Below the pieces are notes generated by a model that saw only the letters and a program-made list of their open reading frames with translations, did no database searches and was not told the origin of the DNA. From assembly GCA_016931555.1 (NCBI GenBank), contig JAFGEM010000077.1, positions 1 to 5,037 of the forward strand: DNA of 5,037 nucleotides, written 5' to 3'. Source of the DNA: Candidatus Iainarchaeum sp. Lineage in GTDB: Archaea > Iainarchaeota > Iainarchaeia > Iainarchaeales > GCA-2688035. Both the position numbers and the translations under genes were made by a program. Positions 1 through 5,029 of this stretch are shown here, one piece after another. The first letter of the stretch is position 1; each line of letters begins with the position of its first letter.

Positions 1-21
1 AAACAAACCTTTTTATTTTTA

Positions 22-42
22 TATGTATAAACTTTATACATA
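22..42. promoter_or_regulatory. Perfect inverted repeat upstream of first gene (possible operator or TATA region)
   Basis: The arms TATGTATAAA and TTTATACATA are exact reverse complements around a single C. The element ends 43 bp before the GTG start at 86, inside an AT-rich leader. Its right arm resembles an archaeal TATA box (centre near 37), which would give a leader of about 23 nt containing the purine-rich AGGGGAAG at 72-79. A second TATA-like stretch at 58-64 (ATTAAAA) would give an almost leaderless transcript instead. Repressor binding is inferred from the symmetry only. Confidence 0.35.
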
Positions 43-85
43 AGCAAGTTTTATCTATTAAAAGTTAAAATAGGGGAAGTGTGGG

Positions 86-685
86 GTGCGTATGGTAGTA
101 AAGGGTTATTTTATTCAATACAAATTTATTATTCCTTCAGAAATTAAACACTCTTCTTACACTTACCAAAAACTATTTCGCGCGCTTTATGGTTATACAC
201 AGGCTGTTTTCAAATCTAACGGCAAAAGCTACCGCTATCATAGAAGGGGCGTTCTTTCAGACGTGCCTTATCTTCGCCCCGGCAAAAACTGTGTAATTAC
301 ACCCCAAGGGGCGCTGACAAAGCTTCTGGATTTCTTTAAAACCGGCAAAAATCCAGCGCATCTGTGGAAATGGAAAGGTGACTGGAAAGCTGTTTATTAC
401 ATGAATGAAAAGAATATAGAGGACAGAGAAGCTACAAAGGCACTTGAGGAGTCTATGGAAAGGCAATATGTTTTATCTGCCTCTGAAAGCCATGAAAATC
501 TTGCCTCTGAAATGTCAGTTTTGCTTCAAAAACAGCCCTCAGGAATAGACAAGAATTATGCTGCGCTCCTTTCAAAAGAGGCAGAAAAACTGGTTTCACT
601 TGACTGGTTTAAACAGCTTTATTCCAAATCAGAAAAACTCTCTAATTTCTATAACAACTACAAAAAGCTAAAGGCAATGAAATAA
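86..685 (+). CDS. Conserved-looking hypothetical protein, basic and aromatic-rich, unknown function
   Basis: A 199-codon ORF that I cannot assign to a named family. The first half (residues 5-110) is rich in Tyr, Phe, Trp, Lys and Arg, with compact motifs that look like a folded domain: YQKLFRALYGYTQ (27-39), YRYHRRGVL (49-57), PYLRPGKN (61-68), FFKTGKNP (83-90) and WKGDWKAVYYM (96-106). The second half (110-199) is predicted helical, more acidic at first and lysine-rich at the end. No signal peptide, membrane segment or metal-binding cluster is visible. GTG at 86 was chosen because AGGGGAAG (72-79) lies 6 nt upstream; an ATG two codons later (92) is a real alternative, and GGGGTG there sits too close to act as its ribosome site. 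The gene is monocistronic and converges on the unit at 668-1479. The basic surface could suit nucleic-acid binding, but nothing shows this. Confidence 0.8.
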   Translation: MRMVVKGYFIQYKFIIPSEIKHSSYTYQKLFRALYGYTQAVFKSNGKSYRYHRRGVLSDVPYLRPGKNCVITPQGALTKLLDFFKTGKNPAHLWKWKGDWKAVYYMNEKNIEDREATKALEESMERQYVLSASESHENLASEMSVLLQKQPSGIDKNYAALLSKEAEKLVSLDWFKQLYSKSEKLSNFYNNYKKLKAMK

Positions 686-692
686 CCCCCTG

Positions 693-704
693 CTTTTCTC
701 TTTT
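693..704 (+). terminator. Pyrimidine/T-rich terminator after the first gene
   Basis: CTTTTCTCTTTT begins 7 nt after the TAA at 683-685, with no hairpin needed. Archaeal termination typically uses T-rich tracts in the non-template strand, so this is a reasonable site for the end of the 86-685 transcript. Confidence 0.35.
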
Positions 705-754
705 GTCAGAACGAACAGGCCTTGGTTTTCTACTTCCATTAGTTGTCGCATGCT

Positions 755-952
755 TTAATGGCACAAAACCCGAGTGTGCGGCCGCGAGATCTGAGCCAAA
801 ACAATACGTTCTGCTAGTCCTGTTAGGCGGGTCAATTCCTGTATAGTTGCCAATTGTTTTTCGCGCCCAAAGAAGCCCAATGCAGCCCCCATAATTTTTC
901 TACGTGTTGGTGTTTTCGCACGGATATAAACCAGTCTTTTTGGGCAGCGCAA
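755..952 (-). CDS. Small ORF, possibly a truncated helix-turn-helix gene (degenerate?)
   Basis: A 65-codon reading frame starting with TTG. It is supported mainly by its start: AGGAG at 958-962 lies 5 nt before the TTG, and the stop of the upstream gene (955-957) is only 2 nt away, so translation would be coupled. The product is basic (residues 1-20 have many Arg/Lys), and residues 35-53 (TIQELTRLTGLAERIVLAQ) resemble the first two helices of a helix-turn-helix. After the TAA at 755-757 the same frame stays open for 28 more codons (to TAG at 668-670) and encodes MEVENQGLFVLTKEKSRG, which looks like the end of a recognition helix plus a wing. This suggests a winged-helix gene cut by a premature stop or a small insertion. 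Alternatively the 65-codon protein is simply genuine, or the frame is fortuitous. Confidence 0.4.
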   Translation of the reverse strand: MRCPKRLVYIRAKTPTRRKIMGAALGFFGREKQLATIQELTRLTGLAERIVLAQISRPHTRVLCH

Positions 953-954
953 TT

Positions 955-1479
955 TTACTCCTGCTTGGCAGTTCCGTTGTCCTTTTCCTTCTTTTTTTCT
1001 CTCTCTTTAAATTCTATCGGGGCTGCGGGCTTTTTTTCTTCTCCCTTGGGAGAAATAATTATTTCCTTTTTGCGCCATTTTCTTGTGCCGCCGACATCAC
1101 TGCTTTCGAATAATCCGCAATCAGTAAATGTTTTGATATAGGGATAGAGGCTCCTCTCATTCATATATTCCATTCCAAACTGTTCTTTTATTCTGCGCCG
1201 GATTTCCCGCATTTCAACCCACTCAAAACCAATTACGCTAGTGAGGTGATGGGCCTGGGTATTATCCCTTATCTTGATGTATTCCCAAATAGAGTGTATT
1301 TCACTTACTTTTTCCTCTTTTGGGGCGTCTAATAGTATTTCTTGCTCTGCGGGAGTTGCATTGTGCTGTTGTTCGGCTTTTTCTTGCTTTTGAAGTGATT
1401 TTTCGCTTGGTGTTTCACTCCATTCCCGGACTCCGCTAAGTGCATGGAATATGCTCTTTATTAGCCTTTTCAAAACCAT
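955..1479 (-). CDS. Hypothetical protein with possible winged-helix domain and charged tails
   Basis: A 174-residue protein I do not recognise by name. Residues 1-14 form a short basic/hydrophobic helix (MVLKRLIKSIFHAL). Residues 18-60 are polar and charged (Glu, Gln, Lys) and probably disordered. Residues 60-145 look like a compact domain: a helix at 62-71, then WVEMREIRRRIKEQFG (87-102), a helix at 108-120, and CGLFESS followed by TRKWRKKEIII (121-142), which fits a helix-turn-helix with a beta wing. Residues 145-174 are a lysine/glutamate-rich tail. DNA binding is inferred from this pattern only. ATG 1479 is the start because an in-frame TGA lies immediately upstream (1480-1482). A TATA-like box about 28 bp upstream and no Shine-Dalgarno sequence imply a leaderless mRNA. 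It is followed 2 nt downstream by the ORF at 755-952. Confidence 0.75.
   Translation of the reverse strand: MVLKRLIKSIFHALSGVREWSETPSEKSLQKQEKAEQQHNATPAEQEILLDAPKEEKVSEIHSIWEYIKIRDNTQAHHLTSVIGFEWVEMREIRRRIKEQFGMEYMNERSLYPYIKTFTDCGLFESSDVGGTRKWRKKEIIISPKGEEKKPAAPIEFKEREKKKEKDNGTAKQE
958..962 (-). promoter_or_regulatory. Ribosome binding site AGGAG before the TTG at 952
   Basis: This is the clearest Shine-Dalgarno sequence in the window. It sits inside the last codons of the 955-1479 gene, 5 nt before the TTG. It is the main reason to consider the 755-952 ORF a real or recently real gene. The first genes of other units here look leaderless, whereas an internal operon gene needs such a site. 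Confidence 0.45.
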
Positions 1480-1503
1480 TCATAATTATAATGAATGTAA
1501 TGA

Positions 1504-1527
1504 TATATATTTGTTACGGTAATTACC
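1504..1527 (-). promoter_or_regulatory. Promoter of the 955-1479 gene: TATA box plus adjacent palindrome
   Basis: On the minus strand AATATATATC (about 1512-1503) is a good TATA box centred near 1507, about 28 bp before the ATG, so the transcript should start at or very near the start codon. Six bp upstream of it lies the perfect 10-bp palindrome GGTAATTACC (1518-1527). A regulator site beside the TATA/BRE region is plausible, and the encoded protein, if a winged-helix regulator, could be the one that binds. That last step is inference. Confidence 0.45.
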
Positions 1528-1964
1528 AAGTTAATAAAGTAATGGTAGTAAATCGCAGTTTCCTACTATGTTGCAGCGCAAAGTGTGTGGGTGAGAAACG
1601 TAAATTGGCCTGTTTGTTCCATTTTTTGCTTCCTGTTTCTTGCCTATTTACGATTGTTAGTTATTGCAGTCCTGTGAGTGCATTTTTTTTGTCTTTTTTA
1701 GTCAAAATAGCCGTGCAGTATTTCTAGTTGTTATGTTTTGGCTATGTGAGTAGCCGCCTTTGTGTCTTGGCTAGCTGTTTTCTCTTCTTCTTTCATATTT
1801 TCACTAAAGAGAGAACTCGATTTTTTTATTGAAATTCTGTGTTTTTTTCTTTCCCTTGTTTTGTGTTATGTTGAGAACTCTAATTTTGCGTTTAATCTGG
1901 GATTTAAAGGGATTTTCTTGTTTTTGCAGTGTTGTGAGGCTCTTGATTTTTCATGTATTTAATA

Positions 1965-1974
1965 GAAAAAGAAA
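1965..1974 (-). terminator. T-rich terminator of initiator tRNA
   Basis: On the minus strand TTTCTTTTTC begins 6 nt after the discriminator base of the tRNA. It is the expected T-rich archaeal termination tract for this single-gene transcript. Confidence 0.35.
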
Positions 1975-1979
1975 TGAAT

Positions 1980-2054
1980 TAGCGGGGAGAGGATTTGAAC
2001 CTCCGACCTTCGGGTTATGAGCCCGACGGGCACTCCTGGCTGCCCTACCCCGCT
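1980..2054 (-). tRNA. Initiator tRNA-Met (anticodon CAU)
   Basis: The minus strand folds into a complete cloverleaf. The acceptor stem AGCGGGG/CCCCGCT pairs fully, the D stem is GGGC/GCCC with AGCCAGGAGT in the loop, the anticodon arm is TCGGG-CTCATAA-CCCGA, and the T arm is GGAGG-TTCAAAT-CCTCT with one G-U pair. The discriminator is A, and CCA is not encoded. Two features mark it as initiator rather than elongator or Ile2: the A1:U72 pair typical of archaeal/eukaryotic initiators, and the three consecutive G:C pairs next to the anticodon loop (GGG/CCC) that allow entry into the P site. C56 of the T loop is present, the target of the Trm56 encoded at 2859-3383. No intron is present. It stands alone with its own promoter. 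Confidence 0.96.
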
Positions 2055-2092
2055 ATTCCTTGTTTTAGAGCTAAAATACCTGTGTTTCAAAA

Positions 2093-2104
2093 CCTTTTTA
2101 AATA
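2093..2104 (-). promoter_or_regulatory. TATA box for initiator tRNA
   Basis: The minus-strand stretch TATTTAAAAAGG has its TTTAAA core centred near 2099, about 45 bp before the mature tRNA 5' end. Transcription would start near 2073 and leave a leader of roughly 19 nt for RNase P. The 2055-2269 interval otherwise holds only the tail of the tfe transcript. Confidence 0.45.
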
Positions 2105-2149
2105 CGGCTTTAACGATAAAAACTTTGTTTCTGGGCTTTTTTTTGCCTT

Positions 2150-2155
2150 AAAAAA
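2150..2155 (-). terminator. Candidate T-run terminator of the trm56-tfe unit
   Basis: On the minus strand GGGG is followed by TTTTTT about 115 nt after the tfe stop and before the tRNA promoter. It is the first clear T-run in that direction, because the sequence just after the stop is A-rich on this strand. Support is positional only. Confidence 0.25.
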
Positions 2156-2258
2156 CCCCTGTCTGCTCTTTTTTCCGATTCCGCTTCTCCCTATTTTTTG
2201 TTTGGCTTTTTTTGTCTCTTATCTGGTTTTTGGAGTTATTTAATTTTATGTCCAATAA

Positions 2259-2284
2259 ATTGTGTTTTTTTATTGTGTTTTTTT
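2259..2284. repeat. Perfect 13-bp tandem duplication across the tfe stop codon
   Basis: The unit ATTGTGTTTTTTT occurs twice head to tail (2259-2271, 2272-2284). The tfe stop (2270-2272) straddles the junction, so the duplication creates this stop. Without one copy the frame would read seven further residues (FIGHKIK) to the next TAA. It most likely arose by replication slippage. Confidence 0.7.
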
Positions 2285-2809
2285 GATTGTTTCACTCTGG
2301 CCTTTCAGCAATTCCATTTCCTTTTCAATATTTTTTATCCTCTTTTTATTATCCACTGCCTCAAGAGTTGCACCGCATTCAGGGCATTTAAACAGGTATT
2401 CCACAGCAATCTCAAAAGGAATGTAATCGCATTGTTTTTTACAGGTAAACATAGCATAATTCTGCTCAAAATTTCTCTTGACTTCCAGCTTTTCCAGTCT
2501 CTCGCTATATTTTTCCAGCAACAGCTCTAGAACGCGTTTTGTTTTTATTTCCCAAGTATAAGAATACCATCCCGTTTTCGTGTTTTTTGTTTTGTGATAG
2601 CAGGAAATGCCTCTGTAATGCAGCCTATTCAATATTGTCCGCGCCTCAGTAACCTTTAGCTTCATTTTTTTTGCTATTTCTTCATCAGTAATCATTTTGC
2701 CCTTGCGCTCCCATATCTTTGTTATCTCTACTGCGTAATCCCCCGCAATAGTAGATAACAATTCTTGGGCCCCTTCGAACTTCAAGACACTGAGCTTAGG
2801 TTTAGGCAT
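2270..2809 (-). CDS. tfe: Transcription factor E, alpha subunit (TFIIE-alpha homologue)
   Basis: TFE is an archaeal basal transcription factor that joins the TBP-TFB-RNA polymerase complex and helps open the promoter. Counting from ATG 2809 (179 residues, a usual length for the family), residues 8-95 form the extended winged helix. It includes the HTH DEEIAKKMKLKVTEARTILN (42-61), YRGI (65-68), and the family hallmark GWYSYTWEI (80-88). Residues 118-150 form a zinc ribbon with cysteines 123, 127, 142 and 145. The first knuckle is CX3C rather than the more familiar CX2C. Residues 155-179 are a charged helix. A TTG immediately upstream (2812) is an alternative start; ATG is preferred. The gene lies 49 nt behind trm56 on the same strand and may be co-transcribed, although a TATA-like TTTTTATTAAG at 2842-2852 could give it a promoter of its own. 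Confidence 0.92.
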   Translation of the reverse strand: MPKPKLSVLKFEGAQELLSTIAGDYAVEITKIWERKGKMITDEEIAKKMKLKVTEARTILNRLHYRGISCYHKTKNTKTGWYSYTWEIKTKRVLELLLEKYSERLEKLEVKRNFEQNYAMFTCKKQCDYIPFEIAVEYLFKCPECGATLEAVDNKKRIKNIEKEMELLKGQSETIKKTQ

Positions 2810-2858
2810 CAATTACACTCTTTTCTATTTTTTGTTCTGAACTTAATAAAAACCGCTA

Positions 2859-3383
2859 CTATCTTTTCACTATTTTTTTTCCTTTTTCTTGCGGCACAAT
2901 CCTAATCTTTGCTTTTGGAAACCTTTTCTCGAGTTCCTTCCCTTTTTGCATTTTGTCCAATGCAACAGCAAGCGCAGCAATTTCCGAATGCGGCTGCGTT
3001 GTAACAGACACATTAAGATTGGCCTGTTGGTAAACTTCTGCAACAACTTTTTGCGAACCAATTATAATCAAAAGTTTATTGTGCCGCCTTATTTTTTGCA
3101 CAGCTTTTTGTATTGGAACACCGTACATTGTTAAATGTACAGCGAAAAATTTTTTATTCTTGTACTCTTTCAAAACTTTTTTCCAGGAATCAGAGAATTC
3201 AACCTTAAAATTAGATCCCCAGTTTTTGTTTACTCCCTCCACGGTTTTTACAATACTCTCGTCTGTATTTCCCTCAATAATAATCTTCTTTGCGCCAAAG
3301 GCGCGTGCAACAAGGCAGCAGTGGCTCGTTACCCGTAAATCGCGATAATCGCGATGGCCATACCGCAGAACTACTATCTCCAT
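2859..3383 (-). CDS. trm56: tRNA (cytidine(56)-2'-O)-methyltransferase, Trm56 (SPOUT family)
   Basis: This SAM-dependent enzyme methylates the 2'-hydroxyl of C56 in the T loop of archaeal tRNAs, stabilising the D-loop/T-loop contact. It belongs to the SPOUT knot-fold superfamily and usually works as a dimer. The 174-residue length is normal. Family motifs are clear: VLRYGHRDYRDLRVTSH (5-21), RAFGAKKIII (27-36), HLTMYG (83-88), IIIGSQKV (106-113) and the cofactor-knot segment TTQPHSEIAALAVALD (128-143). The C-terminal 25 residues are basic, suited to tRNA contact. ATG 3383 fits because the GHR motif begins only 9 residues in and a TATA-like element is about 25 bp upstream; no Shine-Dalgarno sequence is seen, so the mRNA should be leaderless. 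The gene is divergent from serS and is followed by tfe. Both complete tRNAs in the window carry the C56 substrate. Confidence 0.94.
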   Translation of the reverse strand: MEIVVLRYGHRDYRDLRVTSHCCLVARAFGAKKIIIEGNTDESIVKTVEGVNKNWGSNFKVEFSDSWKKVLKEYKNKKFFAVHLTMYGVPIQKAVQKIRRHNKLLIIIGSQKVVAEVYQQANLNVSVTTQPHSEIAALAVALDKMQKGKELEKRFPKAKIRIVPQEKGKKIVKR

Positions 3384-3403
3384 GATAATATTGGTTTTAA
3401 TAG

Positions 3404-3411
3404 TTTTTTAA
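3404..3411. promoter_or_regulatory. Shared central TATA-like element between trm56 and serS
   Basis: TTTTTTAA (TTAAAAAA on the other strand) is the only good TATA candidate in the 51-bp divergent gap. Its centre lies about 27.5 bp before the serS ATG (3435) and about 24.5 bp before the trm56 ATG (3383), both matching the archaeal TATA-to-start-site distance. Each gene would then have a leaderless mRNA. No clear BRE decides which direction is favoured. Confidence 0.5.
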
Positions 3412-3434
3412 GCACATAGTCTTCGTGTTTTATT

Positions 3435-4814
3435 ATGCTTGACATTGAATTTGTTAGAAAAAACCAGGGGGTAATCCGCAAAGACTTGGAAAAGCGTGTG
3501 GATTCAGAGGCCACGGCTCTTTTGAACGAGTTGATTGAAAAAGACGTGTTGTGGAGAAAGCTCAAGGGAGAAGCAGATTCCCTGCGGGGCAGGAGAAATA
3601 CTCTTTCTCGGGAAATAAATGAGGCAAAGAAAGCAGGCAAAGACACTGCATTGCTGCTAGAAGAGGCAAAGCAAGTGCCTGCAAAAATAGCCGACTTAGA
3701 TAAGCAAACAACAGAGCTTTCAGAGCGCACGCATAAACTGCTTTTGTTGCTCCCTAATGTTTTGCATGAATCAGTTCCTGTTGGGAAAGATGATTCGGAA
3801 AATGTTGTTGTAAAAAAATGGGGCAAGGCAGCAAAGCCAAAATTCGAGGTAAAGCACCATGGGCAGTTGGCAGCTGATTTGAATCTTGCTGATTTTGAGC
3901 GCGCAGTAAAAATCTCTGGCTCGGGATTTTTTTTCCTTAAAGGGGAACTCGCTTTGCTTGACATTGCATTGCAGCGCTTTGCAATTGACAAGCTAGTCAA
4001 GCAAGGCTTTACACTTGTGCAGCCTCCTTTGCTCATGCGCAGGAAGCCTTACGAGGGAGTCGCTCCCTTGGAGGATTTTGAAAATGTAATGTACAAAACA
4101 GAAAACACAGACCTCTATTTAATCGCAACATCAGAGCACCCACTGACGAGCATGCATATGAACGAAATTTTTGAAGAATGCCATTTGCCCATTAAAATGG
4201 CTGGAGTGTCACCGTGCTTTCGCAGGGAGATTGGCAAACACGGTTTAGATGAAAGAGGGTTCTTCCGAGTGCACCAGTTCAACAAAATAGAACAAATTAT
4301 TCTCTGCAAGCCAGAAGACTCTTATAAATGGATTGAGGTTCTCAGAAAAAATGCAGAACAGCTTTTAACAGATCTAAAAATTCCTTGGAACACTACAAAT
4401 GTTTGCACTGGGGACATGGGAATAGTAGCAGCAAAAAAATACGACATAAACGGCTGGTCCCCCCGGGAGCAGAAGTATATTGAATTAATGTCCTGCAGCA
4501 ACTGCACTGACTATCAAAGCGCTGGCTTGAACATGAAATATCAGTCAAAGCAGGGAGAGAAAAAATATATCCACACGTTGAACAGCACAATGGTTGCAAC
4601 AACACGCACTCTCCGTGTAATACTCGAGAACTATCAGACAAAAGAAGGTTCCCTAAAAATACCCAATGCACTGCAAAAATACATGAATGGAATAAAAGAA
4701 ATCTCCCCGAAGAAAAAGAAAGCACCAAAGGGAAAATCCAAAAACCCAACAGGAAAAAAGACGCTTGTAAAGAAGAAACGCGCTCTTGTGCGCAAAAAAA
4801 CCAAGAAAAAATAG
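3435..4814 (+). CDS. serS: Seryl-tRNA synthetase (class II, common type) with lysine-rich C-terminal tail
   Basis: SerRS attaches serine to tRNA-Ser using ATP; it acts as a cytoplasmic dimer. Residues 1-105 give the N-terminal helical arm, an antiparallel coiled coil that grips the long variable arm of tRNA-Ser. The catalytic core follows: motif 1 around 186-200 (ending in QPPLL), the serine-pocket TSE (232-234), motif 2 with FRREIG (262-267) and ERGFFRVHQFNKIE (273-286), the MSCSNCTDYQ segment (352-360), and motif 3 TTRTLRVILENYQ (389-401). It is the common type, not the rare zinc-dependent methanogen type. The family normally ends just after the IPNALQKYM segment (409-417). Here 42 more residues follow, with 18 Lys and 2 Arg, probably disordered. 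The ATG lies about 27 bp from the shared TATA element and has no ribosome site, so the mRNA is probably leaderless. The first residues, MLDIEFVRKN, match the normal family start. Confidence 0.96.
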   Translation: MLDIEFVRKNQGVIRKDLEKRVDSEATALLNELIEKDVLWRKLKGEADSLRGRRNTLSREINEAKKAGKDTALLLEEAKQVPAKIADLDKQTTELSERTHKLLLLLPNVLHESVPVGKDDSENVVVKKWGKAAKPKFEVKHHGQLAADLNLADFERAVKISGSGFFFLKGELALLDIALQRFAIDKLVKQGFTLVQPPLLMRRKPYEGVAPLEDFENVMYKTENTDLYLIATSEHPLTSMHMNEIFEECHLPIKMAGVSPCFRREIGKHGLDERGFFRVHQFNKIEQIILCKPEDSYKWIEVLRKNAEQLLTDLKIPWNTTNVCTGDMGIVAAKKYDINGWSPREQKYIELMSCSNCTDYQSAGLNMKYQSKQGEKKYIHTLNSTMVATTRTLRVILENYQTKEGSLKIPNALQKYMNGIKEISPKKKKAPKGKSKNPTGKKTLVKKKRALVRKKTKKK

Positions 4815-4816
4815 TA

Positions 4817-4821
4817 TTTTT
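4817..4821 (+). terminator. Short T-run after serS
   Basis: Five T residues begin 3 nt after the TAG. This is the only termination-like signal between serS and the tRNA promoter; it is weak, so read-through into tRNA-Lys is possible. Confidence 0.2.
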
Positions 4822-4856
4822 AATCTTGCTGAGGCTAATTATTTAAGTGAAGCTGC

Positions 4857-4865
4857 TTTTTATAT
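4857..4865 (+). promoter_or_regulatory. TATA box for tRNA-Lys
   Basis: TTTTTATAT is centred about 28 bp before the mature tRNA 5' end, placing the start site at the tRNA itself. A second candidate, ATTATTTAAG at 4838-4847, is centred 46 bp upstream, the same spacing as the TATA box of the initiator tRNA, and would give a leader of about 20 nt. I cannot choose firmly between them. Confidence 0.4.
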
Positions 4866-4888
4866 TGCCAGTTTTTTGTGTTTGAATT

Positions 4889-4962
4889 GGGTCCATAGCT
4901 CAGTCTGGTAGAGCAGCGGGCTTTTAACCCGCGTGTCGGGGGTTCGAATCCCTCTGGACTCG
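4889..4962 (+). tRNA. tRNA-Lys (anticodon UUU)
   Basis: A complete 74-nt cloverleaf. The acceptor stem is GGGTCCA/TGGACTC with one G-U pair, the D arm GCTC-AGTCTGGTA-GAGC, the anticodon arm GCGGG-CTTTTAA-CCCGC, and the T arm GGGGG-TTCGAAT-CCCTC with one G-U pair. The loop places TTT at positions 34-36, so it reads AAA/AAG lysine codons. Discriminator G is as expected for archaeal tRNA-Lys. CCA is not encoded and no intron is present. C56 is available for Trm56 methylation. Confidence 0.96.
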
Positions 4963-4964
4963 TG

Positions 4965-4990
4965 CCAACTTTTTTTAAAGAAAAGGTTGG
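4965..4990 (+). terminator. T-run with imperfect hairpin after tRNA-Lys
   Basis: Seven T residues at 4970-4976 begin 7 nt after the tRNA and are a good archaeal termination tract. The same stretch can fold: CCAACTTTT (4965-4973) pairs with AAAAGGTTGG (4981-4990) with one bulged G. The hairpin may be incidental to termination or belong to a dispersed repeat together with the palindrome at 5001-5020. Confidence 0.45.
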
Positions 4991-5000
4991 TTAAAAGAAG

Positions 5001-5020
5001 GTTTTTGCTTAAGCAAAAAC
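5001..5020. repeat. Perfect 20-bp palindrome
   Basis: GTTTTTGCTT is followed directly by its exact reverse complement AAGCAAAAAC, with no spacer. It lies 38 bp after tRNA-Lys and 9 bp before the possible next tRNA start. It could be an operator, part of a dispersed inverted-repeat element or a cruciform-forming site; function is unknown. Confidence 0.7.
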
Positions 5021-5029
5021 TGGCGAGCT

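Larger units (their letters stand above)
1480..1979. other. Gene-free interval, T-rich on the plus strand
   Basis: Apart from the promoter at its left end and the tRNA 3' flank at its right end, I see no supported gene here. Plus-strand frames of 60-95 codons encode Phe/Leu/Ser/Cys-rich hydrophobic strings that follow directly from long T-runs and have no ribosome site. The minus strand contains only tiny frames (for example 22 codons at 1731-1796). One small hairpin, GGCTA-6 nt-TAGCC at 1740-1755, is followed by a pyrimidine tract at 1777-1793. No GC-rich structured RNA, box C/D motif pair or repeat array is evident. Confidence 0.6.

Noticed and set aside
92..102. ATGGTAGTAAA also occurs at 1542-1552, suggesting a duplicated gene start
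   Set aside because: The match is only 11 nt, the flanks differ, and the second copy leads into the T-rich non-coding frame.
748..792. SphI, NotI and BglII recognition sequences close together (GCATGC, GCGGCCGC, AGATCT), suggesting a cloning linker
   Set aside because: The sites are not arranged like a known polylinker, the reading frame runs through the NotI and BglII sites, and flanking sequence shows no vector similarity I recognise. Kept in mind only because the ORF looks interrupted here.
1731..1796. Minus-strand 22-codon ORF beginning MKEEEKTASQ with a weak GTGA upstream
   Set aside because: Too short, with no partner gene or conserved context; the ribosome-site match is only four bases.
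1980..2054. Reading the CAU tRNA as elongator Met or as tRNA-Ile2
   Set aside because: The A1:U72 pair and the three G:C pairs at the base of the anticodon stem are initiator traits.
1440..2243. Several plus-strand ORFs of 60-95 codons encoding hydrophobic, possibly membrane-like peptides
   Set aside because: Their Phe/Leu/Ser/Cys content is the direct result of T-rich DNA; they overlap each other, lack ribosome sites, and two of them run through the initiator tRNA.
3336..3355. Two TCGCGAT repeats near the start of trm56
   Set aside because: They encode the family-conserved HRDYRD segment; the repeat comes from two Arg-Asp pairs using the same codons.
3374..4036. Long minus-strand ORF (220 codons) opposite serS
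   Set aside because: It is a Ser/Phe-rich antisense shadow of the clear SerRS coding frame.
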